Positions 11,285-23,294 of a stretch of DNA of 64,000 bases are shown here, one piece after another. The notes under the pieces were generated by a model that worked only from the letters and a program-made list of their open reading frames with translations, had not been told where the DNA came from and made no database searches. Every line of letters begins with the position of its first letter. Position 1 is the stretch's first letter. The stretch is from NCBI GenBank assembly GCA_023053545.1, contig JAKZAN010000004.1, positions 11,562,235-11,626,234 on the forward strand, in the 5' to 3' direction. The DNA comes from Lepidurus packardi. Lineage: Eukaryota; Arthropoda; Branchiopoda; Notostraca; Triopsidae. The position numbers and the translations under genes are program-made.

Positions 11285-11380
11285 TTGCCCATGTCTCGGG
11301 CAAAGCAGGCCGAAGTAACGCTACAACTCCGGTCTGACGTCGCAGGGAACGTCGGTAACTGTTCGCACGCCTATTATTTT
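11285..11380 (-). repeat. Inverted fragment of the 280-bp GC-rich unit
   Basis: CTCGGGCAAAGCAGGCCGAAG followed by TAACGCTACAACTCCGG is the reverse complement of the central part of the units at 9.9-10.8 kb, about 0.5 kb beyond that array. Confidence 0.75.
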
Positions 11381-11809
11381 TTTTGTTTTTTTTTTTGCAA
11401 GAAAGGATGATAGTTAGAAATTGCTGAGGTTAGCGTTTTGGGAAGCTGCTGGGCTGTGTATTAGCTTTAGTTTTCTGTAGGGGAACTTGGAACCACTTTA
11501 AAGAGCGTGTTCAAGGGTGCTGTATAATCAACCCGGTATGTGTGGTTGTTAGATGTGTAGTGTAGTGGAAAAGCTTTTAGGATTCTTCTCCTTTCTTCTT
11601 TTTCTTAAAAACGCCATTCCTTTTACTTCTGCCCTTTGGGGGGGTAAAATTAAATCCCCCAAAAAAGCGTTATCAGTTCTTTGGGAAAGTAAAATCTTCG
11701 TTCTCATGGCTTTAAACTAGTATGGAGTTAAAAAAAAAGATGAATTATTGGGGGAAAAAAGAAATAAAGAAGAAATGGAAAGAAAAAAGTTAGTTCGCTT
11801 TTGACTTGC

Positions 11810-11824
11810 GGGGGGGGGGGGGGG
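11810..11824. repeat. G homopolymer of 15
   Basis: An uninterrupted run of 15 G, possibly length-variable and error-prone in assembly. Confidence 0.9.
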
Positions 11825-12129
11825 TTCTTTGGAGTGATAAACAAGTGGGATATTTTACTGTGTGAAGTAATTACAACTAAAAGCTTGAGCTTGACTGAAG
11901 AGAGGAGTGCAGCTGCAGCCTCCCTAAAAAGCCAATCAAGCCCTAGAGCTCCATAAAACTTAAAAGCTTCTCTTTCTCGCTTCGCGCTTCTTGCGCGCAT
12001 TTGTTTTAGCATATAAACAAAAAAAGATTCCGAACAAAAAAAAGGCTCTTATTTCTTTTCCCATGCTACTGTGTAGTTTAGTTTTCAATTGCGACCAAAG
12101 CGTGTAAACCTTGAAATGGAAAGATATTT

Positions 12130-12670
12130 CTTTCAAAATATCTTGACAGTAAAAAGTAGCCAATATGATCATGAATTCCTTTTTTTTACAATTTGGCCTT
12201 AATGCACCAAAGCAAACTAAATGTGAGCCGACTCGAAAACTTGAACCTTAATAGCAGAATGACGAATGATTGAAAAATAGCAGAATGACGAGTCATCAAA
12301 TTGTGAACGATCATCCCCTGAACCTTATTTTTACTGAATTCTTAAGACAAACTTCACGCAAATCGAGTACACGGTTACAAAGTTATCATGTCCGGCGTTT
12401 TGTGCGCAGAAGCGATGCGCGTTCATACACTCCCATGCGAAAACAGCTAACGCCATCTAGTGATGTCAATATTATAGCAACTTTTACATTCATTGTTGTG
12501 AAGCATCCTTCAAATTCACGTACATCTTTCCTAGTAAGAAAGAACCTGTTGCACCATTTATTTCGCAACAGTGAAAATTTCCTGCAGTGAATTGCTCCCA
12601 GTAGGTTCTAATAGGCGCTTGAAAGCCACAGTAGTCGAGTTTCATTGTTGGCATTGCACGCCAAATACAG
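12130..12670. repeat. Copy of a dispersed repeat (TCTTGACAGTA / CATTGTTG family)
   Basis: Contains TCTTGACAGTAAAAAGTAGC at about 12140, CGCAGAAGCGATGCGCGTTC at about 12406 and TTTCATTGTTGGCA at about 12640. The same three blocks recur, in reverse complement, at 57.73-58.15 kb, so both loci are copies of one mobile or formerly mobile family. It has no coding capacity that I can recognise. Confidence 0.65.
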
Positions 12671-12679
12671 CAAACGGTA

Positions 12680-12870
12680 CTAGGCTCGGGAAGGGGACTA
12701 GTAGGATTCCCATCCAAGAGTGAAAGTTACCGTCGTTCCCTTTGACGTCAGGCGGGACTTGTAGCGTTACTCCGGCCTGCTTGGCCCAAGAAACGTTCGT
12801 AGACAGTGCAACCGAGCTGCAACGGATTTCACTTCGCTTTGTTTCGAGCTACATTATTAACTGCTTGAGA
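12680..12870 (+). repeat. Diverged single copy of the 280-bp GC-rich unit
   Basis: Matches the 9.9-10.8 kb units in order: TCGGGAAGGGGACTAGTAGG, then TTGACGTCAGG, then GTAGCGTTACTCCGGCCTGC, then GAAACGTTCGTAGACAG. It is more diverged than the tandem copies. Confidence 0.8.
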
Positions 12871-14000
12871 TGAATAACAGTGAACTCGTCTTAGAGTCTA
12901 TGTCAAAGGTGTATGGAAACCCCTGCGGAAGGCTAAAATTGCAACATACAATTATTCAATTTTATTCCTAAAATTCCAAGTCTAGCATTTCATGTCTCTC
13001 ATTTTCTTTTTCTACTTTTTATTTGTTTATTTTATTTATTTTTTAACTTGTTTTTCACAATATCTTTGAGAGCTTTTGCGCTTATATCTTTTTCTTCTTC
13101 TTTTCGTAAGTCCTAAATCTTTCCTAGGATCTCTCTCACTCTCTATGGCAAGTCGATATTCGTAACGTTTTTTCTGTGTTCAAGGAATCAAGAGAGATAT
13201 GCAAATGAGCAGGACATTCGTAGACAGGGGTTATCGGGAAAAACCTACAACACCTGGGTGTCAGCCAGGAGGATGATAGGCGACACAAGCACTTAAGACA
13301 GGCATCGTCAAAGCTTTTAGCGACCCCCTAAAATTGTTGCAGTGCAAGAAGGGGCAGCAACAGAGAGCGTTAGAGACAGACAGAGACAAGAGACCGAAAA
13401 AGCAAGCGAAAAAGTCAGGAAGTCATCCCACCCTCAGGAAAGTAAGGGCTAAAAACCCTCTCTTGATTAGCACTCGCCTCTTTACTTTTCAAGTTTACTC
13501 GCAACCTTTCAAGTTGTGTCCATTTGGTGCCCTTTTGGCTTTTATCTTGTATGGTAAAGAGTATATGTAAGTTAGATGTACCCCCCTCTTCTGTCTATCC
13601 CCCAAGTGCTGTTAAGATTAGAACTTTTTATTGTTTTGCCTTTGGAAAAGAGAACGCTAAATTGCCCACCGTCCTTCAAAGAAAGTTTGGAACTTTTCCC
13701 GCAACTGACTCATGGTAATATAGACGAGGTCGAGTAGGTCCTTCCATCCATTCTTTTGAAAAGAAAATTCTTTGGGCTAGTTTTTATTGATTTTGTTTGA
13801 TTTTTATGAATTGGGGGAAAATGGCTTCTCAACGTACATCTGATGCACTTGTCATATGGAGGAAGAAAATTAGATTGAAAAGTAGTTCCTCAATTTCCTT
13901 CTGGGGTTTCTGGTCTGGTTTTTCAACCTAGCACAAAGATCCAAGTTCGTCTTGCTTTTTCCCGTTTGATTTAGGCGATTTGGTAACTAACGGCAAGCGT

Positions 14001-14089
14001 TAAGGTTCCCGTATACCTTAAATGCGCTGGCTTTATCGAAAAATTGTTCCGAAATTTCCCGGACCGAGCTAAGGTATACGGGAGCCTTA
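14001..14089. repeat. Small foldback element with 20-bp terminal inverted repeats
   Basis: TAAGGTTCCCGTATACCTTA at 14001-14020 is the inverse of TAAGGTATACGGGAGCCTTA at 14070-14089, with one mismatch. Single ends of the same sequence lie at 14538-14557 and, degenerate, at 40928-40949. This fits a tiny MITE-like foldback and its solo ends. Confidence 0.75.
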
Positions 14090-14144
14090 CATTCACAGTA
14101 CGTATAGGTTTATACTTGGCTAGCAACGCTAAAATCGGCTAAAC

Positions 14145-14420
14145 AACTCAAAAATGGTCCACCAAAAAAATCACAAGCTGATGTTGGATGGGTAATAGTA
14201 AGCTTGGATCATTCTAGGAAGGATGCACTTCATTTCAATTTTGTAGGAGCAGCCGTTCCCAAGTTATGGGCACTTAAGCCTGGTGACGACGTCACGGACG
14301 TGTCGCGGCGTAGCTTAGGAAGCTCCCGCGGTGAAACTTCTATCTTCCGTAGCTTCGTTAGTACACCTCGCATGGTGGAAAGTAAAACATCAATGGAAAG
14401 GATACTTCCTACTCTATCTT
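14145..14420 (+). repeat. Dispersed ~290-bp repeat with TGACGTCAC (copy 1)
   Basis: Shares an ordered series of blocks with copies at 31.6, 36.2, 56.3 and 56.6 kb: a T-rich lead-in, AGCAGCCGTTCCCAAGTTATG, then GACGTCACGGACG, then a GC-rich stretch. The open frames inside it are by-products of base composition. Confidence 0.75.
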
Positions 14421-14537
14421 CTAACATAAACTTTATTTAACGTTATTACTTGCTTGTCCTTTAATATCGTCTAGAAAGTTAACCTGGAAAACCCAATTCC
14501 AAGCTATTTTCTCACAACCTAGCCCCCTATACCGAAC

Positions 14538-14557
14538 TAAGGTATACGGGAGCCTTA
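14538..14557 (+). repeat. Solo end of the 14.0-kb foldback element
   Basis: TAAGGTATACGGGAGCCTTA is identical to the right terminal repeat of the element at 14001-14089. Confidence 0.8.
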
Positions 14558-14699
14558 AGCAGCATGGGAGTAGCTCACTCTTCAAGTTTGCGAAATAAAG
14601 AAAGTGGACGCGAATCGTGAACAAATCAGTCTTCGGTTTCCAGAGTGATGTCATCGAAAAGCGATTTGGGAGGTCTTTTTCGGGTAGCAAACTGGTCTT

Positions 14700-16560
14700 T
14701 TTCTTTTATTATTTTTTTTTATTTTTTAGCAGTGACGTCACAAGAGTTACAGCTCAACACTAAATCCAATCCTGTCCGTGAGTAAGCTAAAGGGGTTTTA
14801 AATCGCAATTCTGCTTGGAAGGGACGAGGGGGGGTCTTCTAGACAATACAGTCGAAACTAAAATTAATAAAAAAAGGAAAAATTACTCTGGTAGTGATCT
14901 TAAGCTTGTTGGCGTGCTGGTTGAACGCTTTGGCCCAATGAAAACGTACATCCTCTATGTACATGCTTCTATTCATTGTTACAGTGGGGACGTAGACATA
15001 TGTAAGGCCGAAAACAAGACAGACAGAGAACAAAGACTCCCCCTGGATTTTCTTTGTGACGGATTCTTCGATTTGGACTGTGGGGATTTGTTTGCGGGAC
15101 AACAAGCTATCGATTGATGACCTCACATCACATTGAAAGCCGGAGAAAGGCGATTGTTTTTGGGGGGGAATTTTTCTTTTTCTTTTGTGTTGGATCCCTG
15201 ACAGCGTTTGGGTGTAATTTCTTAGGAAGCAGTAGTAGAGAGTAGAAGAAGAAGAGGCGGTGCGGTACAAGAAAATGAGCGTACGTCCGTCTCTGTCGCG
15301 GAAAATCGGAACCGACTTGTCTGTGTCATTGTTGCATGCTATAGGAAGCCGGTTTTCCGTTTCCTAGGGTTCAGTTGCCATCAACTGGACCTACAGACCC
15401 ACAGGGATGAGTGTTTAGAAGGAACCGAACCGAGTTCTTTTCCGGTGGGCTATTTATTGCACATCATTTGCGAGCATAATATGGGGAAATTTCCGTCCCA
15501 GGCAAGGTTCTTTATTCTCTAGATTTAAAGGAGCTAGGATGTCATAAATTGTGTAGGGGACGCTGGATAGTTACAACTTCTTGGGAGATTAAGTTGTTAG
15601 AGAGTCAGAGTGATTGGGAAGGGTACTCTTGGTTCGAATTTCACGAATTTCTGCGAAATGAATTGAAGAATAATTTGAAAATAGACTTTGAATTATTGAG
15701 TTTTTTCTAGTATTGTTTAGCTCATTTGGGTCTTAGTGGTACCAGCAAATGGTCAGTTTTTAGTACATGAAATGGAGTGGGTATTGTTTTTAGCCTATGG
15801 AAGATGATGAAGGGTCTTCAGTAGCTCGTATTCCTTAGGACTTGTTTCTTAGGGTCGAAACGTCCGACGAGCGACAGATCGACCTAGATAGGGCATGTAC
15901 TGTACATCAGAATTGGGGTTCCTTGCAGATAGTATACTATAGTGTAATCGATAAGAAGGATTCGAATTACTAAGCTTACTAAGATTAAAGATGGATTACT
16001 AAGCAAAAATTGGAAGCGAAAGTCTGAATATCAAGTCTTTAAATAATATAAATATAAAAGATATAAATAATATAAACGTAAGAGCCTATTTGACTGCTGT
16101 TGTAGGTGTTTTAATAAGAATTTCATCGCTTTTGGTTACCGTGTTGTAGCCGTTCAATGCCACAAGTGTTTCGGAATTAAGGGCACGCAGCTCGTGACCA
16201 AAACTCAGTTTAGCGTTTCTGGGCTTGTATTTGAGCTTCAAAATAGCTTATTTGTGTACAGTATTCCTATTATTACAATTTCTAATTCCAATTTTTCCAA
16301 TTTCAATTTTTATAATCCCAATTTTCTTATTATTACAATGTATCGCTCAGTTCATTTAACCTCTTTTGACATCCTACAAGGTTTTTTGATTATCCCAACA
16401 TATAAAGGTCACAACCTTATTTAAAAAATAAAAAAAAATAAAAAAAAATCTGCAGCGCTGAACGATAGGAGCACATAAACCTGCTCCTACTTGTAAATGC
16501 ATATAAATGGCAAAGATGAATGTGTCTTGCTTAATGGATCTACTGTGTTATATCAACACA
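14700..16560. other. Stretch without recognisable features
   Basis: Unique-looking sequence. A 143-codon open frame on the minus strand (14839-15270) shows no domain, signal or splice context that I can interpret. Bases 16250-16340 are rich in AATTTCYAATT-like words. Confidence 0.4.
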
Positions 16561-16580
16561 TTTCCTTTCCTCATGGTCTC

Positions 16581-16905
16581 TAAGAAAAAAAACCCTAAAA
16601 AGTTTTCCTCAACGAAAAGCTTTTCGTTATTTCCTGATAAGAAAACAATTTTTTTCAAAATGCTTTAAATGAAAACAAAATTTCCCCTACCATTTTTTAA
16701 TTTTTTTAAATATTTTTTTAAAGGCTTTAGCCCATTTTTAGCTCATAAGAAAAAAAAACAACTAAAAAGTCTTCCTCCACAAGAAGCTTTTCGGTATTTC
16801 CTGATAAGAAAACCATTTTTTAAAAAACGCTTTAAATGAAAACAAAATTTCCCTTACCATTTTTTAATTTTTTCAAATATTTTTTTAAAGGCTTTAGCCC
16901 ATTTT
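16581..16905. repeat. Two tandem copies of a 165-bp unit
   Basis: Units begin with TAAGAAAAAAAAC at 16581 and 16746 and end with AAAGGCTTTAGCCCATTTT. Both contain TTTCCTGATAAGAAAAC and GCTTTAAATGAAAACAAAATT. Confidence 0.9.
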
Positions 16906-17086
16906 GGTGTGAAGTAGCATGCTGTTTAAGAAGTTTTATGCAGTGTTTGAAAGTCCCACGCACACATCAGTATCCCAGAGCCACTTGAACAAGCTGAATG
17001 TCCATCACACCCCCAAAGTCAAGTGGACTGTGTAGTATGACGCAATGCAGACCACCTCGAATACGCCTGTGTATATGTTATATGCC

Positions 17087-18487
17087 TGCTCTTAATTTCC
17101 CGGCTCAAACACTAAATTTTTTTTTTTTAAATATTTGAAAAATCCCTGTTTCATGTTTCGCTCTGTCCTTCGTCTGTCCTTTGGAAATCGGACTTTTTCC
17201 TCAATTCACCCAAGTTTTTTCCATTTCACCCATTTCACCCCTTACTCCTCCTGGTTTCTTGTATATTGTGAAGAGTGTGCTTTTCCTCTTATTTTTTTTT
17301 GTTTTTTTTACCTTTTTTGCTCTTAATTTCCCGGCTCAAACAGTAATTTTTTAAAAAAAATATTTAAATATCCCTGTTTCATGTTTCGCTCTGTCCTTCG
17401 TCTGTCCTTTGGAAATCGGACTTTTTCCTCAATTCACCCAAGTTTTTTCCATTTCACCCATTTCACCCCTTACTCCTCCTGGTTTCTTGTATATTGTGAA
17501 GAGTGTGCTTTTCCTCTTATTTTTTTTTGTTTTTTTTACCTTTTTTGCTCTTAATTTCCCGGCTCAAACAGTAATTTTTTAAAAAAAATATTTAAATATC
17601 CCTGTTTCATGTTTCGCTCTGTCCTTCGTCTGTCCTTTGGAAATCGGACTTTTTCTTCAATTCACCCAAGTTTTTTCCATTTCACCCATTTCACCCCTTA
17701 CTCCTCCTGGCTTCTTGTATATTGTGAAGAGTGTGCTTTTCCTCTTATTTTTTTTTGTTTTTTTTACCTTTTTTGCTCTTAATTTCCCGGCTCAAACAGT
17801 AATTTTTTAAAAAAAAATATTTAAATATCCCTGTTTCATGTTTCGCTCTGTCCTTCGTCTGTCCTTTGGAAATCGGACTTTTTCCTCAATTCACCCAAGT
17901 TTTTTCCATTTCACCCATTTCACCCCTTACTCCTCCTGGTATCTTGTATATTGTGAAGAGTGTGCTTTTCCTCTTATTTTTTTTTTTTTTTTTTACCTTT
18001 TTTGCTCTTAATTTCCCGGCTCAAACAGTAATTTTTTTTAAAAAATATTTAAATATCCCTGTTTCATGTTTCGCTCTGTCCTTCGTCTGTCCTTTGGAAA
18101 TCGGACTTTTTCCTCAATTCTCCTCAATTCTCCCAAGTTTTCCCCTTTCACCCCTAACTCCTCCTGGTATCTTGTATATTGTGAAGAGTGTGCTTTTCCT
18201 CTTATTTTATTTTTTTTTTACCTTTTTTGCTCTTAATTTCCCGGCTCAGTAAATTTTTTAAAAAAATATTTAAAAAACCCTCTTTCATGTTTCGCTCGTC
18301 TGTCCTTTGGAAATCGGACTTTTTCCTCAATTCTCCTTAATTCTCCCAAGTTTTCCCCTTTCACCCCTACTCCTCCTCCCTTCACAGTATACAAGATACC
18401 AGGAGGAGTAAAACTCCTCCTGGTATCTTGTATACTGTGAAGAGTGTGCTTTTCCTCTTATTTTTTTTTATTTTTTTACCTTTTGGG
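17087..18487. repeat. Six-copy tandem array, unit about 228 bp
   Basis: Units start at 17087, 17318, 17546, 17774, 18003 and 18228 with TGCTCTTAATTTCCCGGCTC. Each has an A/T tract, TCCCTGTTTCATGTTTCGCT, a C-rich CACCC tract and CTCCTCCTGGTWTCTTGTAT. Copies 1-4 are almost identical. The last two have lost CACCC blocks, and the last contains a hairpin insertion (18380-18442). Confidence 0.95.
18380..18442. repeat. Perfect 30-bp inverted repeat with 3-base loop
   Basis: The left arm (18380-18409, starting CTTCACAGTATACAAG) and the right arm (18413-18442) pair without mismatch around AAA. The right arm is the normal CTCCTCCTGGTATCTTGTAT part of the array unit. The left arm is an inverted copy of it, so a template-switch or foldback duplication made this hairpin. 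Confidence 0.95.
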
Positions 18488-18489
18488 GG

Positions 18490-20900
18490 ATTCTTTGGAA
18501 GATTCTGAGAATTCCGAGTTCCTATTGCTGGGCAGGACTGAGCACAAGAAACTGAGCAAAGAAAATCCTGGGAAGGAGTTATTAAGCTACCGGATTTAAA
18601 AGGGGTTTACAATAGATGGATATCGGAACGCAAAAATTTGACAATGGAGAGAAGTTCTTTTGTGGCCAAAGCCAAGCTCGAGAGGATCCTTAGAAAGTAA
18701 GAGGAGCACAAAATGAAGATTCAACGACTTTGCTGTATATCGTCGAGGACAGATTAACCGATACATGCCTTTCAACTTGCCTCTTGTGTGGAGGAACAAA
18801 AGAACCCTCCTTTTTACCATTTTTTTATTACTATTCCCTTGTTTGCTATAAGAACATGTGTCTTAATCGAAAAGAAAGAGTCTTTAGGACAGAAATAAAG
18901 AACAAAGAGGAATCCAAATAAAGGTACCAAATAGAAGAATAGGAAGGGTTCAAAGTGAGCCCAATGGGAAGTGGGAGGAACGTAGTCAACTTCTAATAAC
19001 CTAACTGCGCGCTTCATGTATTGTAATAAAAAAAAAGAAAATGGCTTATGCCTTTATATAGGTTGTCGCTACAAGTTGTTCACTATGCTGCGCGGATGAA
19101 AGAAAAAAAAAAGGGCAAATTGAGATATTGTTTCAGATACAAAACGTTCAGACCATTATGATTTAGAAAAAGAAAGAGAAGAAAAATTAAGAAAAAGAAA
19201 GAGAAGACAAGGGTGTATATCTCATTTACCTTTCTGCCATAATCGCTCTATCTCATCGGTTTTTTAATAAGACTTAAATAAGTCGAGAACGGTACCTTTG
19301 AGGCCCCGCCCACTCCCAAAAGTAAAATAAGAAGAATAAATTAAAGTAAAAACTCAAGTAAGAAACTTGGTTTCGATTTTCTACAGACGAGGGGATTCGA
19401 ATTGTCGAGATGTTCATTGTGTAACAGATCTGGAAGTCAGAAACAAAAATTTAGGGAATTTTGGGGTGATTTTCAGAAAATCCGCTGAAAGGGGTGTGGC
19501 CTCCGCAAAAGGAACGAATCTATTGGCGGATTGGGCCGAAACGTCAAATAAGAAGCATAGATTAAAAAAAATAATGGAAATAAATTGCGGTGATGGTATA
19601 ACTTAAAATGAAATATGTCGCGAGTGTTTTCCTTGAAGCCCCGCCCACTCCCCACAGTAAAATTGAAAAACAAAAATTAAAAAAATTAGAAAATAATCTA
19701 AGTAATAAAATATAAATATAATAATGAGTAAAATTTACTTATAGATACATTACGGCGGTTTTATAAGATTTAGTACGAAGTGAATGTTTTCCTTCTAGAA
19801 CACGCCCCCTCCAAAAAAAAATTAAATTAAAGAAGTAGAAGATTACTATAAAAAAAATAGATTGGAACATGTTGATGGATAAGTTTTTCGATGGCAAAGG
19901 GGGTGTTCGTTTTCTAGAAGGATCGTCTAGAAAGATGGATGCCCAAATAGCAATTTTATCAGATCTATTGATCTTGTTTTTTATTTTTATTTTGTTTTCC
20001 TCATATTCCCTATAGGAAATCTTTTTGGCACAGGAACAATTTCATTATCCGTACAGAAAATAAATGTTTCTATGCAGTACTAGTAGTACTGAAGTAATTG
20101 CACCGAAGAAGGCCATTTGGGCAAAATAGCATAATACGAAAAAAATTTAAACTTTCAGGTGTATTTTAAATTTCGCTTTCCTAGAAGGTTCAGCCGGTTT
20201 CCGCCATTGGGAAAAATAAGAAAATATATCATATAAAGTATATAAACGTTTATTGTATAAAAAAAATTATATATAGCTGTACATAGTATAGGTTCTAGCA
20301 CTGGAATGACAATAAAACGTCGCCAAAAGGCATTTAAAAAAAAAAAAATGAGAGTCGAGCTTATAGTTACAGGCTGCTTATATCCCGTATGTTTGAATTG
20401 CTTCCAGCAGCGCTTTTGGGGGGCTGACTCGGGAATTAGCGTTACAGGACACGTTTTTCTTCACGCTAGCTTATGCGTTATAATACAGACAACTTATTTC
20501 GGTACATAAAGATCCCGAAATGGGCACGAAAACAAGAAAAAAATGGAATAAAATAAAATGAGGGCACTTGGGCTATTGTTAAGTCCAACAATGGTATTCT
20601 CTAACCCGGATTCAATGAGTTCAAATGCCTCAAGCAAAAATAAAACATTTTTTCAAAAGGCTCTAAATTGCCATTTTAGAAAGTTTCAAGATTTTAGTTG
20701 GTAAATTTAGTCATTTAAACTGTCTTAGTGAAGGGAATTATTTTCGATATTCCGTATCAGTTTTCTAAATAAACTTACTTTTTATATTATTAATTAAGTT
20801 CATTTTTTTTTAATATTGGCGTATAGGCATAAGCCTGTTGCCAAAGTTTATTATTAAAAATGTACATTTAAAACCGGGTAGGGGAAAGGGATATAACAGA
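18490..20900. repeat. AT-rich stretch with degenerate repeated blocks around CCCGCCCACTCCC
   Basis: A block GAGGCCCCGCCCACTCCC at about 19301 followed by A-rich sequence recurs as GAAGCCCCGCCCACTCCCC at about 19635 and, further decayed, as ACACGCCCCCTCC at about 19800. Each is preceded by a TTTTCCTTS-like word in the last two cases. I see no gene here. Confidence 0.5.
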
Positions 20901-20914
20901 ACGCTGTTAAGTTC

Positions 20915-21110
20915 ATTTATTTATTATTTTTATTTATTTATTTTTTATTGAATTATTTCTGTTGTAATAGTTTTTATTATTTATTTAAGTATATTATATT
21001 ATATGATTTATTATTTATTTAAGTGTATTTTATTTTAGTATTTATTATTTATTTAAGTATATTTTATTTTTGTATTTATTATTTTTTAGTATTATTTATT
21101 AGTTAAATTA
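20915..21110. repeat. AT-rich simple repeat (TTATTTATT family)
   Basis: Repeated TTATTTATTTAAGTATATTTTATTTT-type words, low complexity, no coding. Confidence 0.8.
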
Positions 21111-21789
21111 GGCAAACTTAGTACCCCTCAAAAGCTGTATCCCATTCTTAATGATGGTGTAAGTCTTAAAGGATTAAAGTTAAGAGCATTTAAGCTAAGC
21201 TCTAGGATTAAAATGGATTTGTGGTAAACTAGCGGTTGTTCTATTCCTCCCCCCCCCCCTCCTTTGGAAAGAACGTAATGTAACACGGGTTTGGGAGGGC
21301 GTACCATACAGATTGTAACCCTTTCGCGTTCGGGCCCCCCCTAGGACTAAGGCATTTTTGAAAAGCGAAGCGAAAAAGTCAAGATTCAGTGTTGCTGTGT
21401 CTTGTGTATGCAAAACAAGAGGGTGGTTGGTTGCATAGATGGTTTCTGGGAGAGTTTCACATGCCCATACGGGTTCCCCATGATAAACGAGACCTGTCAT
21501 CACACAACCACGGCTCTATTTGTCACAGCAACCATAAAGCCTATCCACCAAAAACCGAAGAAATCCTTTGGCTGCTCTCTTGTTTCCCAGAGACTTGTTA
21601 CCCCCTTCCCTCCCCCTGCAACTAGCTTCATTTCCTCCTCTTTGTATTCGTTCTTCTTTTAAATCTCAGGATTTAAGTGCTTTAAGAAACGCATCAACTA
21701 ACAAAGCCAACGTCCGTAACGCACTGTTGAATTCAGCCTCTTTGCATTAGTGTAACCGTACTGTCAAGGGGCAACCGAAAAGTTGCGCA

Positions 21790-22095
21790 GGAAACCGTCG
21801 TGGGCCAGGCCGGACTTGTAGCGTTACTCCGGGACAGCCGTCCTTGATATTCATTCTTGCATCGTGCATCATTGGGGAAAGTAGGCCGGACTAACGCTAC
21901 GAGTCCCGGCTTGGGCACGGCATGTGGTTCAGTTAACGTTCCTAAGATTCATTCTTGGGTCATTGGACCACTTGAGAAGGCAGGCCGGACTAAGGCTACG
22001 AGTTGTGGCTTAGGCGCGGTATTTGATTCGCTTACCGTCCCTAAGATTCATTCTTGCATCGTTGCACGAAGTTGCTCAACAGTGAAAAACAAATA
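21790..22095. repeat. Three units of the ~95-bp GC-rich repeat
   Basis: The core appears at about 21818 (inverted), 21890 and 21988, followed each time by a CCGTCC or CGTTCC...AAGATTCATTCTTG spacer. Units are related to the arrays at 23.4-24.1 and 26.2-26.7 kb. A further decayed piece lies at about 22265-22400. Confidence 0.85.
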
Positions 22096-22409
22096 AGCGC
22101 TAAGTAAATATAGGAAATTCTTCTACAAACTTAGTGCAAAATAATAAGGTTGATCTACTACTGATACCATAGACAATCCGAACATCACGTTAGCGTATTT
22201 GGTTCCATCGCCAAATACATATATGACGCGAAGTAAAGGGATTGACTGGTCTGGGAAACGTCTGTGAGGCATGCCGGGGCAACGCTAGGAAACCCGGGCA
22301 GGTCCCACTCGCTTTACTCGGTCCATAATTGTTCGTTGGAGCAACTGAGAGGCAAGCCGGAGTCATCGTACAAGTCCGGCCTGACCCAAGTCAGTTGTCT
22401 GCGTTACCT

Positions 22410-23290
22410 TTTTAGTGCCCCTGATGGTACAAATCTAGGCATGAATCTTCAAACAACAATACCAAACAATAGACTCCCATTGTTCCGAACACATATTGAA
22501 AGAGAGGAAAAGATAAAATCCTTCTTTTGCCATCCTTTCTCACCAAGTAAAAAATTACCCACCAAAAAGAAGAAGAGAAATAGGGTGTCAATCAATATAC
22601 TCTGGCGGATATTCCGGAGCACGTTTCCTCTCCCTTAGAGTACTTGCAATCCTGACAACAGAGCCCTTGTAAAATCTTGTAACACCCTTTCGATCTATAC
22701 GCATAATGATGATGTAAGAAAAGAATGAAGTTTTAAACCCATTTTTTTCGGACGAAAAAAAAATGGTTCAACATGTATAGCGGCTGTGTAAATACTTAAC
22801 AGCCGCTTATCTCTAGCACAAACGTGTCCTCGATGATGGATGAAGACGCTACAATCCATAAAGGAAGAAGACATCCGCCTTAGTTCTCTCTTGTATGACA
22901 ATTTGAGTCATTTTTTATCTCCTTTCACGTATGGTGAATGAATAAAAGCTACGTTAAGGCTGTTCGGGAACCAAAAGAAAGAAAGAAGGCTAGGATAAAA
23001 GAAGATAAAAAATGAGAATAAAAAGATAATAAGTCAGTGGGTACAGAAAAGTAAAAAAAAAACTGTCGGGCGGAACAGCTCACAGATGACTTCGCACAAT
23101 GTAAACGCCGTACATAAGATGACTTCATCTGCCAGATTTTTCAACTTATTCAGCGTTTGAAATGCATTGGAAGCCGTCATCAAGATAAAGAGAACGGCAG
23201 TGTTTTATTTTTTATGCTTCTTTATTGTTATCAATTACGTCGGTAAGGGTTTCGCCTCAATGTTGGGGGGGTTAAGTTACACCGCAAAAA
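22410..23290. other. Stretch without recognisable features
   Basis: Mixed unique sequence with short A-rich tracts. The open frames are short and show no domain. Confidence 0.4.
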
Positions 23291-23294
23291 AGTT

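Noticed and set aside
15600-15670. tRNA-like GGTTCGAATTTC word
   Set aside because: No acceptor stem or anticodon arm could be folded around it; the same applies to GGTTCGATTTCC at about 48287.
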